Source: Desmodus rotundus (taxonomy: Eukaryota; Chordata; Mammalia; Chiroptera; Phyllostomidae). From it: a stretch of DNA of 64,000 nucleotides. Location: contig NC_071387.1 in assembly GCF_022682495.2 (NCBI RefSeq), positions 149,776,347 to 149,840,346 on the forward strand. The letters run 5' to 3'. Under the pieces are notes generated by a model that was not told the DNA's origin, made no database searches, and worked only from the letters and a program-made list of their open reading frames with translations. Position 1 is the first letter of the stretch; every line of letters starts with the position of its first letter. This document shows positions 13,026-23,110 of this stretch, one piece after another. The position numbers and the translations under genes were made by a program.

Positions 13026-13499
13026 TGCGTACACTCAAGGCTCTCTTTACCCATTCCAGGCAGAAGAACACAGCCACACTGCTACATGAATAAGATAACT
13101 TGTTTTAAATGGTCTCTCTCTCTTTTTTTTTCTTTTTAAACTTTTCATCCAAGAAGTGTCTTTATTTCATTTCCTTCCAAAGAACAGGTTAGGTGCAACA
13201 AGTTGGTTTCATCTCATTATTCAAAGAAAGGGAGGCATGCTTGTCTGTGATGTTGGGCTATATTCTGAAGGCTCCCAGGTGAGTGCTACTCCCATGAGGT
13301 CCTCAGGCACTCGGAGGGTTCGCACAATGCTCCACATGCCGTGAGCTCCCGGGTGTGTGTGCATGTGTGGCGATGGTGGGGGTCGGGGGCGGCCTGTGAA
13401 CAGTCCAATTTTTATAGCTGCCATCATTCTCTTGTTCTAGCAATATAAAAGTAAGTTCGTATCCCTGCCTCCAGAAATTTAACTTCAGAGTTACACAAG
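13026..13499. other. Unassigned DNA with a short TC run
   Basis: A pyrimidine run lies at 13112-13136. The GTGTGTGTGCATGTGTGGC stretch near 13352 is a degenerate GT repeat. No gene is seen. Confidence 0.5.
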
Positions 13500-13680
13500 G
13501 CACTTTGGCCTGCACGCACAAACTAAATTTTAATCCTAACTCTTCCTGACTCACCAGAATGCTTTGAACTAGTCATAAAATTGGCTCAGTTTCTTTATCT
13601 GTCCAGTGGGAAGAGTAATGCTGATCTATAAGTTAATTTAAAGAGGCTGCCTGCCTGATAGCTACTAAATAATTGTGAGG
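13500..13680 (+). mobile_element. MIR SINE fragment
   Basis: TTGAACTAGTCATAAAATTG, then CTCAGTTTCTTTATCTGTCC and AGTGGGAAGAGTAATGCTGA follow the MIR core ('cctcagtttcctcatctgtaaaatggggataataa'). It is old and partial. Confidence 0.55.
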
Positions 13681-14719
13681 AAAAATTTCTATAAAGATTC
13701 TAAGTATAAACTGGGACCATATAACTAAATCATCAAAGTGCATAACTCAGATGCTTTCTAATAATTGTGACATGCAGCATTTCAGTCCACCAAAGACAGG
13801 TGGCTGCTCTTAGTCAAGCATGTTTCTACAGAAAACATATTATCATCATATTGTTTTAACACATCAAAGGTGTTAATTAAACCTGCACAATTGAAATGGA
13901 AACTTGCCTCAAAGCTACCGAGACTGGGTGTGTAGCATATTCCTAAGGTTTTATCTACCAGATAAGTCTTCCATCAGCAGGGAAAAACAGGGGCTGCTTT
14001 CCCATGACCAGAGTCACTACGTGGCCAGACACCCTGCTCGCCAGTATTCAGTTTTGTGGAGGTACCATAAGAAAGGAATCCGGAAACAGGTAGACAACAG
14101 CAACAGGAGGGAATCTGATGAACAAATTACACTGTGGCCAGTTTCTCACCGAAACTATTCTCTACTATTTTATCTAATATTTAGCTAATGCTGAGGATTA
14201 TATGGATGGGATAAAAATAAATTCCATTCCTTTGTTTCCAAAAATGCCCGTAAGATGATTGTAAAATCCTGTATAATGCCCTGTTGCCAACTGACACAAG
14301 CTGTTTAGACTCCAGCACCATAATTAATCACTTCAGCAATTACCTAAAAAATATGTGCTTGGGAAAATCATCAAAGAAGGAGACGGTAACCAGTCTTTAA
14401 CAGAACAACTACAATGGCCTGATAGCGAGTGCTTGCCAAATTCTTGGTAACAGGGGAAAAGAGTTTTTACAGCAGATTCTACTTTTGAGATAGTGATGTC
14501 ATTAGGTACTCTGTTTAATGCCACATGAAAAATTAGGAATCAAACCATAAATTACTCCTAGAAGATAACAGATGTTTTAAAAGAAATAATGCTGTCTCAA
14601 TAATCATTGTTGCAGGTGGTGTATATACGGCTGTGATGGCTCATGGGTCTCTCCACTTTCAGCTTTGCCTAGTCACAAAATACAGGATACTGAAGTTAGC
14701 TGGGTGCTAGGGCAGAGAT
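13681..14719. other. Unassigned AT-rich DNA
   Basis: No gene and no named repeat recognised. Frames at 13904-14188 and 14333-14524 have no domain. Confidence 0.55.
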
Positions 14720-15060
14720 AGTTAGGGCTCATTAACTACTCATGCACTCTCCTACATTTTCCAGCTTCCTTTGCACTTAGGTTGAGGTCATGTGATTAGT
14801 TCTGGCCCAGGGAAGGTAACCTGTGTCGCTTCCAGGCTAAGGTAGTTAAGAGCCAACATGCCATGTTCACCTCGCTCTTCCTTGCCTCAGCAACACTGAG
14901 GACCACCTGGTCCAGACGCGGCACTGCCAGGCAGAGGAAAGCGTCTGACTCCCACTTACCCTTACACAGGTAGGACTAAACCTTTCTTGTGTCAAGCTAA
15001 TGAGATTTCAGGGTTAATGTTGCAGCACTAGGATAAATAACCCTGACACACATAAAGAGC
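14720..15060 (+). mobile_element. Probable old LTR fragment
   Basis: The order TTTTCCAGCTTCCTTTGCAC, GTCATGTGATTAGTTCTGGCC, and near the end TTTCTTGTGTCAAGCTAATG, AGATTTCAGGGTTAATGTTG resembles old mammalian ERV LTRs that end in an 'aagccactgagatttcggggtt' box. Family not certain (MaLR or another ERVL/ERV1 group). No coding sequence. Confidence 0.45.
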
Positions 15061-15204
15061 TTATAGTAATGTGTTCATGATGGCTTCCAGCTCAAATTTA
15101 TACTACTGATACTAAGCTTTTAAAAACACCATTGAGGGAAAAATAGTATATTTCCTTCTATTCTTTTAATTTTCTCACTTTTTCTGGCCCTGCACAGTCT
15201 AAGG

Positions 15205-15373
15205 CAGTGGTTCACAAAGTGTGGTTTTCAGCATGACTGGGGTCAGCTAGAAATGCAAATTCCCAGGCCCTACCCCAGGCCTGTTTTATCAGAAACTGGG
15301 GGAGGGGCCCAGAAATCTGTTCTCACATGCCCTCCTAGTAATTCTGAGGAACACTCAGGTTTGAGAACCAATG
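15205..15373 (+). mobile_element. MER20 (non-autonomous hAT-Charlie)
   Basis: The termini are CAGTGGTTCACAAAGTG and TTTGAGAACCAATG, an imperfect terminal inverted repeat. The interior (AGAAATGCAAATTCCCAGG, AGAAACTGGGGGAGGGGCCC) follows MER20. GTCTAAGG at 15197-15204 and GTCTAAGC at 15374-15381 form the 8-bp target duplication expected of hAT elements, with one change. It encodes no transposase. Confidence 0.85.
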
Positions 15374-15534
15374 GTCTAAGCTAACTTTTCCTTCAGACCA
15401 ATGAGTGGAATCATCACAGAGCCAATTTCCCCCTTACATCATAAGCATTCAGGAGGTACTTAATGCTGAAATTCCTAGTCTTATTATTATTCCTAGCTTT
15501 TATATTGGTTAATTACACACAGATTTACCACAGT

Positions 15535-15711
15535 AGATTAAAGATAACTACAAATTCTTTATTACTGGCCCACTGAGAAGTGAAGTCTGTTTCTTCACCC
15601 TCTTGATTAGAAGCTAGACCTATGACTCTATTGACGGTAGAACACAAGGGGAGTGAAGCTGTGCCACTTTCACATGTAGCCTTTAAGAGGGCTGGCAGCT
15701 TCCACTTGCTG
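15535..15711 (+). mobile_element. MLT1 LTR (ERVL-MaLR), 5' part
   Basis: ATTAAAGATAACTACAAATTC, ACTGAGAAGTGAAGTCTG and CCTTTAAGAGGGCTGGCAGC match MLT1-type LTRs ('aagagaggagtctgtttc', 'gcctttaagagg.ctggcagcttc'). The LTR is interrupted here by an L1 and continues at 16172. It is a remnant LTR without retroviral genes. Confidence 0.7.
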
Positions 15712-16171
15712 CTTTTTTAAAATAATTAATTTTATTGTCGATGCTATTACAGATGTTCTCCATTCTCCCCGCTTCACCACCTCCACCCAGGCCCCGGCCC
15801 CCACTCCTCTTGCCCCCACCCCCCATTCCCCTTGCCCCCTCTTCCTCTTGTCCTCACCACACTTCTGTCTGTGTCCATGGGTCGTGCCTATGTGTTCTTT
15901 GCTAATCTCATCATCTTCTTTCATCCAGTCCTCCCACTTCCCTCCCTTCTGACAGCTGTCAGTCTGTTCCATGTATCCACGTCTCTGGTTCTATTTTGTT
16001 CCTTAGTTTATTTTGTCCATTAGATTCCACATATAAGTGAGATCATATGATATTTGTTTTTCTTTGATTGGCTTATGTGACATAGCCTAATAATCTCCAG
16101 GTCCATCCATACAGTTGCAAAAAGGAAGAATTCCTTCTTTTTCACAGACACGTAGAATTCCACTGTGTAAA
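15712..16171 (-). mobile_element. L1 LINE 3' end inserted in the MLT1 LTR
   Basis: Read on the minus strand, 16170-16020 encodes the L1 ORF2 C-terminus (VEFYVSVKKKEFFLFATVWM and SQSKKNKYHMISL), followed by a G/C-rich 3' UTR and the tail TGTAATAGCATCGACAATAAAATTAATT. GCTTT flanks both ends (about 15709 and 16177), a possible short target duplication. The tail resembles that of the three HAL1 elements nearby. It is 5'-truncated and dead. Confidence 0.8.
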
Positions 16172-16460
16172 CGTGGGGCTTTGATTCTCCTCCTATGAGG
16201 CCTGGAGGAAAATCGAGGCCACCAGCTGACAGTCCCACTGAGCTACCAGCTGACACACAACATCACCTGGGGGTTAGTTGGCATAACTAAGTATGCCATC
16301 TTGGATGCTCTGGCCAACTGAGCTCCAAGATAGCTATAGCCCCGCATGACTTTACATGAAGTAAAAGAACCACTCAGCTGAACCCAGTCAGCTCAGAGAA
16401 TTAGGAAATGTAATAAAATGATTGTTGTTTTAAGCCACCAGGTTTAAGGAAAATGGAAAG
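16172..16460 (+). mobile_element. MLT1 LTR (ERVL-MaLR), 3' part
   Basis: This continues the LTR begun at 15535. GCCATCTTGGATGCTC, ACTCAGCTGAACCCAGTCAG and the terminal box AAAATGATTGTTGTTTTAAG, CCACCAGG are diagnostic of MLT1 3' ends. No internal retroviral region follows. Confidence 0.75.
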
Positions 16461-16499
16461 TTATAAAGCAATAAAGAATAAAAACTTTTACTTCCATTG

Positions 16500-18683
16500 G
16501 TTTTTTTTACTTTAATTTTTAAATTATATTTTATTGATTATGCTATTATTGTCCTGATTTTACCCCTTTGCCCTCCTTCACCCAGCACCCCCCACTCACT
16601 CAGGCAATCCACCATTGTTCATGTCCATGGGTCATGTGTATCAGTTCTACTCCATTTCCTATACTGTACTTTACATCCCCATGGCTATTCTGTAGCTACC
16701 TATTTGTACTTCTTAATCCCCTCATCTCTTCATCCATTCTTCCTCACCCCACTCCCATCTGGCAACCATCTGGTAACTAACTTTTTTTCTCTTGCTGTTT
16801 TTAGGACAGTCTCTTTATCTTTCACCTTTGGCATTTTAATTAAGATGTGTCTTGGAGTGGGCCTCTTTGCATCCATCTCGTTTGGGACTCTCTGTGCTTC
16901 CTGGACTTGCATCTCTATTTCCTTCACCAAATTAGGGAAGTTTTCTTTCATTATTTTTTCAAACAGATTTCCAATTTCTTGCTCTTTCTTTTCTCCTTCT
17001 GGCACCCCTATGATGCAAATGTTGGATCTTTTGAAGTTGTCCTGGAGGCTGCTTATACTATCCTCATTGTTTAGGGATTCTTTTTCTTTTTGTTGTTCTG
17101 ATTGGTTGTTTTTTCCTTCCTTATGTTCCAAATCATCGATTTGATTCTCAGCTTCATCCACTTCACTGTTGTTTCCTTGTAAATTGTGCTTTATTTCAAT
17201 TAGTGTATCATTCGTTTCTCACTGGATCTGTTTTATGCTGTTGAGGTCCTCGCTAAGTTCCTCGAGCATCCTTATGATCAGTGTTCTTTTTTTTTTCTTT
17301 TTTATAACCAGTGTTCTGAACTCTGCATCTGATAGATTGCTTATCTCCATTTCATTTAGCTCTTTTTCTGGAGTTTTGATCTGTTCTTTCATTTGAGCCA
17401 CGTTTCTTTGTCTTCTCCTTTTGGCAGCCTCCCTGTGTTTGTTTCTATGTATTAAGAAGTGCTTCTGTGACTCCATTTCTTGGTAGTGTGGCCTAATGTA
17501 GTGGTTGTCCTGTAGGGGCCAGTGGCACAGCCCCCCCTATCACCCAAGCTCAGTACTCAAGATGGGCCCTTTGTGTGGGCTGACTATACCCTCCTCTTGT
17601 AGTTGAGCCTTGGCTGCTGTTAGCAGATCAATGGAAGGGATATACCCAGCCCAGTGAGTTGCAAGGATTTGCTGTGACCACTGACCACCAACCTCTGTCC
17701 TGTGTGGAGCATCAGCTGTGAAGGGTCAGGGTGGTGGTGCTCTGACATGGTCTGTAGCTGCCCACTGGGTGCACTGGCCCTGGAGTTTCTCAGGTGGTGC
17801 AGGCCAAGGTCAGCCCCCACCTGTGTTTCGCCTGAGGCACACTGCCTGAGCTATAAAGCAATCTGAGATAGCTGCTACTTATGCAGGGCTTGAAGATTCC
17901 CAGATGAAGCCAAGCTGTGATTCTAATCTAGCTGCTGCTAGTGCAGGGCCTGGGACTCAATGATGCCAGATGTTGCTTGTCTGAAAGGATTTAGGAAGTT
18001 GTACAACATGCTGAGATCAGACATTCATAAGTAAAAGCAGCTTGGGTGGGCCAAGTTGGGTGGGGCAGATTCTCTATGGATCTCCAAGGTGTGTCAAACA
18101 GTGTTAGCCAGGTTGATAGAGTCTCAGATATGGTACCAGTCTACAGGCTCTGTGGGGGGAGGGTTTAGCAAAGGGACAATGGCCTCTGCTCACCTTGATG
18201 CCAGACACTTCGGTTTCTCCCTGTATGCCACTGGTGACTTTCAATCTGTTATACCAGTGCTGGAGCTCAGAGGGAATGAGTCTGAGTAGGTGAGTCCATG
18301 TGTGGGTTCTTTAAGAGGAACTGCTTGGGGCTCCAGAAGTTTCTTCCACTGACTCAATTCCCACTGGGTTTTGCAGCCAGAAGTTGTGGGGACTTATCTT
18401 CCTGGCACTGGAATCCTGGGCTGGGGGTCCTGGTGTTTGTCTGGGATTACTCACTCCCAAGATACCCTATGGAATTTTTATCCACCATGTGGGCGAGGAC
18501 CAGCCAGTTCCATGTCTCCACCCCTCCTACCAGCCTGCATGGATGTGGTTTCTTTAATTCTGTAGTTGTCTGACTTCCATTCAACTTGATTTCTGATGGC
18601 TCTGAGTGATGGTTGTTCTCTATTTTAGTTGTAATTTTGATGTGTTTGTGCGAGGAGGCGAGCCATGTCTGGATACTCCATCT
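16500..18683 (-). mobile_element. HAL1 (half-L1) retrotransposon, copy A, internally deleted
   Basis: On the minus strand the element runs from a GC-rich 5' UTR (18683 to about 17480) through an L1-type ORF1 (17476-16780) straight into a 3' UTR and A-rich tail (16740-16500). There is no ORF2, reverse transcriptase or endonuclease, which defines HAL1. TTCCATTG at 16492-16499 and 18684-18691 is a probable 8-bp target duplication. Compared with copy B, the ORF1 3' end and the start of the 3' UTR are missing, with a junction near 16770. Mobilisation would have needed L1 enzyme in trans (known biology, not visible here). Confidence 0.85.
16730..17476 (-). pseudogene. HAL1 ORF1 (L1 ORF1p-like RNA-binding protein), broken, copy A
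   Basis: L1 ORF1p is an RNA-binding, trimerising chaperone that packages L1 RNA in cytoplasmic RNPs. The frame opens at 17476 (MESQKHFLIHRNKHREAAKR). It has a basic/coiled-coil N-terminal part, then an in-frame TGA at 17221-17219 (codon 86), then continues in the same frame from 17161 with the RRM-type segment (NICIIGVPEGEKKEQEIGNL) and KRPTPRHILIKMP. It stops being ORF1 after TAREKKLVT, where an internal deletion joins it to 3' UTR; the last residues (WLPDGSGVRKNG) are UTR read-through. The C-terminal RNA-binding domain is therefore missing. The same TGA is present in copy B. Confidence 0.85.
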
Positions 18684-18689
18684 TTCCAT

Positions 18690-18930
18690 TGTTTTTGAAA
18701 AGTACTATCAAAATCAAATTTCAATAGGTTCTGTTCACTCAAAATTCCTTTTTGGCTCAGACTAACTCCTATGGCTCCTTTTCCTAATATGTCCCTCTCC
18801 GTTAGCTTAGCAACAACAACAGCCTTAAGTAGCTGCTCCATCCTCAACTCTGGAAGCTTGCAGTAATTTCTTCAACTGTATCATAGGCTTCAAATGGAGA
18901 TAGGAGTCTTTTTTTCTCTCCCATAACTAC
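18690..18930 (-). pseudogene. Coding-like relic of unknown origin, next to HAL1-A
   Basis: On the minus strand a frame opens at ATG 18924 (MGEKKRLLSPFEAYDTVEEI) and ends at TGA 18846-18844. In the next phase a second open stretch follows at once (ELRMEQLLKAVVVAKLTERD, then ILGKGAIGVSLSQKG and LLKFDFDSTFQ) up to the point where HAL1-A is inserted. The two together look like one coding sequence with a frameshift near 18850. A splice-acceptor-like tract ending TTGTAG precedes the ATG. I do not recognise the protein. It may be a fragment of a processed gene, of an unrecognised transposon, or chance. Confidence 0.35.
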
Positions 18931-19389
18931 AATTATTAAGGAAAAGGAAAAAAAGTAGAAGTAAGCAGTTTATAGTCTCATCAGAGAAATTCAATAGTTT
19001 TCTGAGACTTTGAAACCTAAATAAAATTTTCCTTTCCACATCCACCCCAAAATACAGTAATCAAATAAGATTAGAACCTGGTTACAAGAAAGCTTAAACT
19101 TCAAAATCATTATGCTAGTTTTGAATTTCTTGTTAGAAAAGACACTTGCCAAATAAAAGAAAACTAATATGAAGTGGTCATATCTATTAACTGATGGCTA
19201 AAGACAGCTTCAACTAATTGACTTTCATAGATACCTAACAAAATTTAGGAATCAGCTATTTGAAGCTAAGAGTCAAAAGCTAAGCATTCAAGATGTCACT
19301 AGATGCCCAGAGGTTATAAACAGCAAAGGATCAAATTTGCAAAGATATTTCACCCAAAAAATGATATTGGGAGGATGCTCTTAGATGGC
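18931..19389. other. Unassigned AT-rich DNA
   Basis: No gene or named repeat recognised. Confidence 0.5.
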
Positions 19390-19492
19390 GAGGAGCATAT
19401 CTTTAGCTCTCTATCCTCAGGATCCAACACAGTGTTTGGTGTACAGAAAGTGTCCAGTTAATGAATGAATAAATGAATGAATGAATGAAGAG
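19390..19492 (+). mobile_element. L2 LINE tail with (GAAT)n
   Basis: ATCTTTAGCTCTCTATCCTC, AGGATCCAACACAGTGTTTGG and TGTCCAGTTAATGAATGAAT match the L2 3' end ('tatccccagcgcctagcacagtgcctggc...aataaatg'). It ends in six GAAT/AATG-type units. Confidence 0.65.
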
Positions 19493-20143
19493 TCACAGCA
19501 AAGCAAGAAGAAGAAACAAAAATGAAGAGGAAGGAAAAATAAGCATGAATTTCAAATATTAATCTCTCCAGGAATAGGCATCAATGATTTTTTTCAAAGG
19601 TGTTTTCTCAATACAGAGCTATGATACATAAGCAATAGGAATATAGACCTTGGTTAGCATACATAAACAGCAGCAGCTAAACAGGTCCTGCAGCTTTTAG
19701 CTCCCCAAGGCAAGTCAGACCTGGGCAGAGGAGAAATAAGGCTTTTAAGCACCTTTAAAAAATGTAAAAAACAGGAAGTTCTCACGTCTCTTCCTGGCCT
19801 ATCCTCCACATCTTTAAGAGGAGGCAGTCCGTAGTCATGTCATAATAAGAGGGGTCATGTGGAATTAAGAGAAAGTCAGGTCTCTATGTTCAGAAGCCTC
19901 ATTGTACCTGGAATTCTTAATATTACAACTCTGATGATAACTTTCAAACATTAAAATTTCACTAAAAGGGACAAATTTTCACTTAGGAAAACAGTCATAT
20001 GCTAATAGTTTGCTGGCATTAAGACACCTAATTAAGTTTTATTATTTTAATTTCTTTTAATTATTTATGTACGTATGTTTAAGTTATTATTTACTTTCTT
20101 ACTATAATACAATCCTCAGATGCCATCCTATCAAGTATATGTA
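19493..20143. other. Unassigned AT-rich DNA
   Basis: No gene or named repeat recognised. A long AT-rich stretch at 20030-20100 leads into the TA target of the mariner element. Confidence 0.5.
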
Positions 20144-21093
20144 CGAGGCCTGTTGAGAAAGTATCCAGCCATGTAATATGAAAAAGAGACATTAATCGAA
20201 CAAGATACAAGATACAAGAAACACTGTATATAGGAAAATGACACCTCAGTCCCCTTCAAAGTAGGCAGCCTGGGACCTCCTTATGTCTCTTTCACTGTTC
20301 AAAACATTCTGCAAAATCCTTTGTTAGGATCACCATCAGTTGGCTCATCATATTTTCCTGAATCTTATTGATGGCCTGAAATCTCTTCCCTTTCAAAGGT
20401 GATTTTAGTCTTGGGAAAAACCAGAAGTCATGGGATATGAAATCTAGGCTGTAGGGGGGCTGAGTCACCTGAGTGACTTGATGTTTCACCAAAAAACTCT
20501 GCACAAGATATGATGCATGGGTGGGTGTGTTGCCCTGATGAAGCTGCCAATCACCAGTTGTCCATAGCTGTGGCCATTTTCATAGTATCGTATCTCTCAA
20601 CCAACAAAGAGCACCGAGGTAGTATTCTTTATTAATTGTTTGGCCTAGAGGGGCATACTTGTGATGTACAACACCTTCCCAATCAAAAAACACAGTTAGC
20701 ATGGTCTTCGTCTTGCTGCGACTTTGCCTCGCCCTCTTCTCAACCATCTTTGAAGTGTTTGTGCCATGCTTTTATTTGCACCGCACTCATTGCATTGTTC
20801 CTGAAAGCCTTCTGAATGATCTGAATAGTTTCTGCGGGAGAATGTTCAAGCTTAATGCAAAATTTGATGTAGATTTGTTGTTCTGTTCACTCAGTCATTT
20901 TGAATGTGACGGCCACACAGTACACATGCTCACTCAGTGGCATCTACTGCCCCAACTGACTAGTACAGTGAAGTCATCATTGTTCACACGTGCACATTCC
21001 AGTCCACTCTCCTTGGCTGCCAGGTTACATCTATGTCATGCAAACCGTTCTCATTATATTAACAACAGCTGGAATTTTTCCAGACAGACTTCA
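20144..21093 (-). mobile_element. Mariner (Tc1/mariner) DNA transposon, internally deleted
   Basis: The left end reads TA-CGAGGCCTGTTGAGAAAG; the reverse complement of the right end reads TA-TGAAGTCTGTCTGGAAAA. These are diverged terminal inverted repeats of about 27 bp, each next to a TA dinucleotide, as expected for a TA target duplication. The element is about 950 bp, against about 1.3 kb for an intact mariner. The interior encodes a damaged transposase on the minus strand. Confidence 0.85.
20285..20925 (-). pseudogene. Mariner transposase relic
   Basis: An intact mariner transposase (about 340 residues, DD34D) cuts and rejoins DNA at the terminal repeats in the nucleus. Here the minus strand keeps an N-terminal helix-turn-helix-like piece (KFCIKLEHSPAETIQ, IKAWHKHFKDG), then VFFDWEGVVHHKYAPLGQTI, then NTPTHAS and the C-terminal block PPYSLDFISHDFWFFPRLKS. 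The longest open part is 20504-20292 (70 aa). The middle, including the first catalytic Asp region, is deleted; the second Asp position reads HQGN instead of HDN; stops and frameshifts are present. It cannot be active. Confidence 0.8.
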
Positions 21094-21299
21094 TATATAA
21101 ATAAACCACCACCAAATGTCTGATCACCTCATTATTTCTGATACCTTCTGAAATGCAAATGAGTATAAATACACAGATAAATAAAAATTAAACAATAATA
21201 TTTCAATAAGACAAACTCAAAATCTGTTTTCCCACATCATCCAAACCAAGGCCCCACGAATACTTTAGGTTATGTATATTTGCCATGTTTTACAACACA
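21094..21299. other. Unassigned AT-rich DNA
   Basis: Short AT-rich spacer with no gene or repeat recognised. Confidence 0.5.
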
Positions 21300-21745
21300 T
21301 AAAATCATAGAGTCACACTTTGGAGCTGGAAGAAAACGTTTTTACTAGCTATTCCAAATCTTCATTTCACAGACAGAAAAGCCTGAGGCCTCTAAGTAAC
21401 TTAGCCTTATTAGAATAAGTGGCTCCCAAAACCACTGATGATAGATACCTTCATCCATTTGATAATCGTGCATTGAGCAGGCAAGTGGGAAGCAGGCACT
21501 CTACCTGCCCTGGGAGACACAAGGATGGAGAAGTTGGGTCCTGCCCACAAGGTATGCTGTTTAGAGACAGGCCCACCATGAAACTAAAAAATGCAATTTT
21601 GGGTCACAGCTTCTGTAAGAAAAGTTAAGTTGTATCATTAACAAGATAGTAAATTCAACTGGGTCAGGATGAGAGGGCAAAGATAAGTTAAAGAAGACTT
21701 CTCATAAAAGAAAATTTTAGCCAGATATTAAAAGTGCATACATGT
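21300..21745. repeat. Ancient SINE/LINE fragments
   Basis: 21300-21410 (AATCATAGAGTCACACTTTG, TTCATTTCACAGACAGAAAAGC) resembles an old MIR3/L3-type tail on the minus strand. 21430-21745 (GAGCAGGCAAGTGGGAAGC, AAGAAGACTTCTCATAAAAG, CAGATATTAAAAGTGC) belongs with the unnamed ancient repeat at 3360 and 50060. Limits are approximate. Confidence 0.4.
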
Positions 21746-22868
21746 CAGACACTATCTTCACCTTAACGGGGTTTAAGTCAACCCATCAAGCCTATTTCAC
21801 AGGTCAGACGGGAAGTGAAAATTGTGTGGACTTACTGCTTATAGAAGAAAGGTCATGCATGGGACTGAGTCATGTGGGAATGAAAACTGAGTCACTCTGT
21901 CATTACATTCTCTTCCACATATTGTCTATATATACATCCAATTACTACTTATTATATTCATTGAATTGTATAATTTTCTTTTATAACAATTTACCTTTAA
22001 GTCATTACAATATCTTTATGTTGGAGGTCTGGGAAAGAAAACCAGTATGTCTGTTACTGAAACTCAGACGCTGTAATGTTGACTGATATTCCCAAGAGTC
22101 TGGCAAATAAGACAGTCACCAGAGTGTCATACTTCCGGGTCTGTCCTTCATCCACAGACTCTCGCTGTCTCCTGGAAATAGGTCTCCTTTCAGATGTCTG
22201 CTGGGATAAGATTAGGTAATAACACAATAACTAGCAAGCAGTAAGAGCCAATTAGTATGTGCCTCATGGAGGTGTTTTGGATGCACTTCATGTTGAAAGA
22301 GAAATGAGAGGTTGCCAGATCTCACACAAGTCATGTTTGTTCCTGTACTAGAACTGAATGATACAAATTTTCTTGAGTAAATTTTAAAATATTTTCCCAG
22401 CTGCAACTCTACATCTCTTCCCACATCAGTGCATTAAAGATGATACAGTTGAAAGCTCACTTTGGGTTTCAAAAAAGGAAAACAAATTCAACAACAAGTA
22501 AAAACAGGAAGTACCAACCTAGTGTAGTTTAACATTCACAAGTTTCAAAGACTGATAAGAACCTCAAATTCCCACATCTGCTCAGAGAAAAATATTATCT
22601 CTTTATTTAATCTGGCTTTTACGCTGTATCTGTAAAGCATGGAGTAAAGTGATCTGGCAATTTTATGCTTAATGTAGTCAGTGTAAACAATAAAAAGTAC
22701 ATAATTCAAGTTGCAAAACACAATATGATATAGCCAGTTGGAGTGTCTACATTGACCAAATTAACTGGATTACTGCTAAGTAATTTCCCTTAGTTTTTTT
22801 TCTGGGTATTCTCCTAAGCACAGAAATTTTGGGGATACACTTGTAGCCATAAGACATGGACATTTAAT
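21746..22868. other. Unassigned DNA, no gene seen
   Basis: Frames at 21742-22086 (114 aa) and 22212-22424 have no recognisable domain and AT-driven composition. Confidence 0.55.
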
Positions 22869-23110
22869 TTAATTACTCAAGTAGTCAAAATTTGAGTGTA
22901 CGCCCCCCAAAATACTCAACTTGTAAACTGGCCTGATACCCATGCCACACACTCTCCTACACAGCCTCCTAACATGAGCGCACATGGCCCCCCAACCCGT
23001 CACCAGTGGGCCAACCCCACGTGCCCCTGGCTCATAGCGCTGTTGAGTACAGGGCTCAACTAGCACAAAGCACCGTCTCCATAAGTAATTCAAATTCATC
23101 TTCATAGACT
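22869..23110 (-). other. CpG-bearing, GC-richer block of unknown origin
   Basis: Against AT-rich neighbours, 22900-23080 is GC-richer and keeps several CpGs. The minus strand opens 78 codons (MKMNLNYLWRRCFVLVEPCT, then GARGVGPLVTGWGAMCAHVR) through the whole block. It matches no repeat or gene I know and shows no terminal repeats. Confidence 0.4.

Noticed and set aside
16497..17144. 215-codon frame on the plus strand
   Set aside because: It is the antisense shadow of HAL1 copy A ORF1 and 3' UTR, full of F, S and L as expected for the complement of K/E-rich coding DNA.
20701..21123. 140-codon frame on the plus strand
   Set aside because: It is the antisense of the mariner transposase relic; the terminal repeats and the minus-strand PPYSLDFISHDFWFFP motif explain the region.
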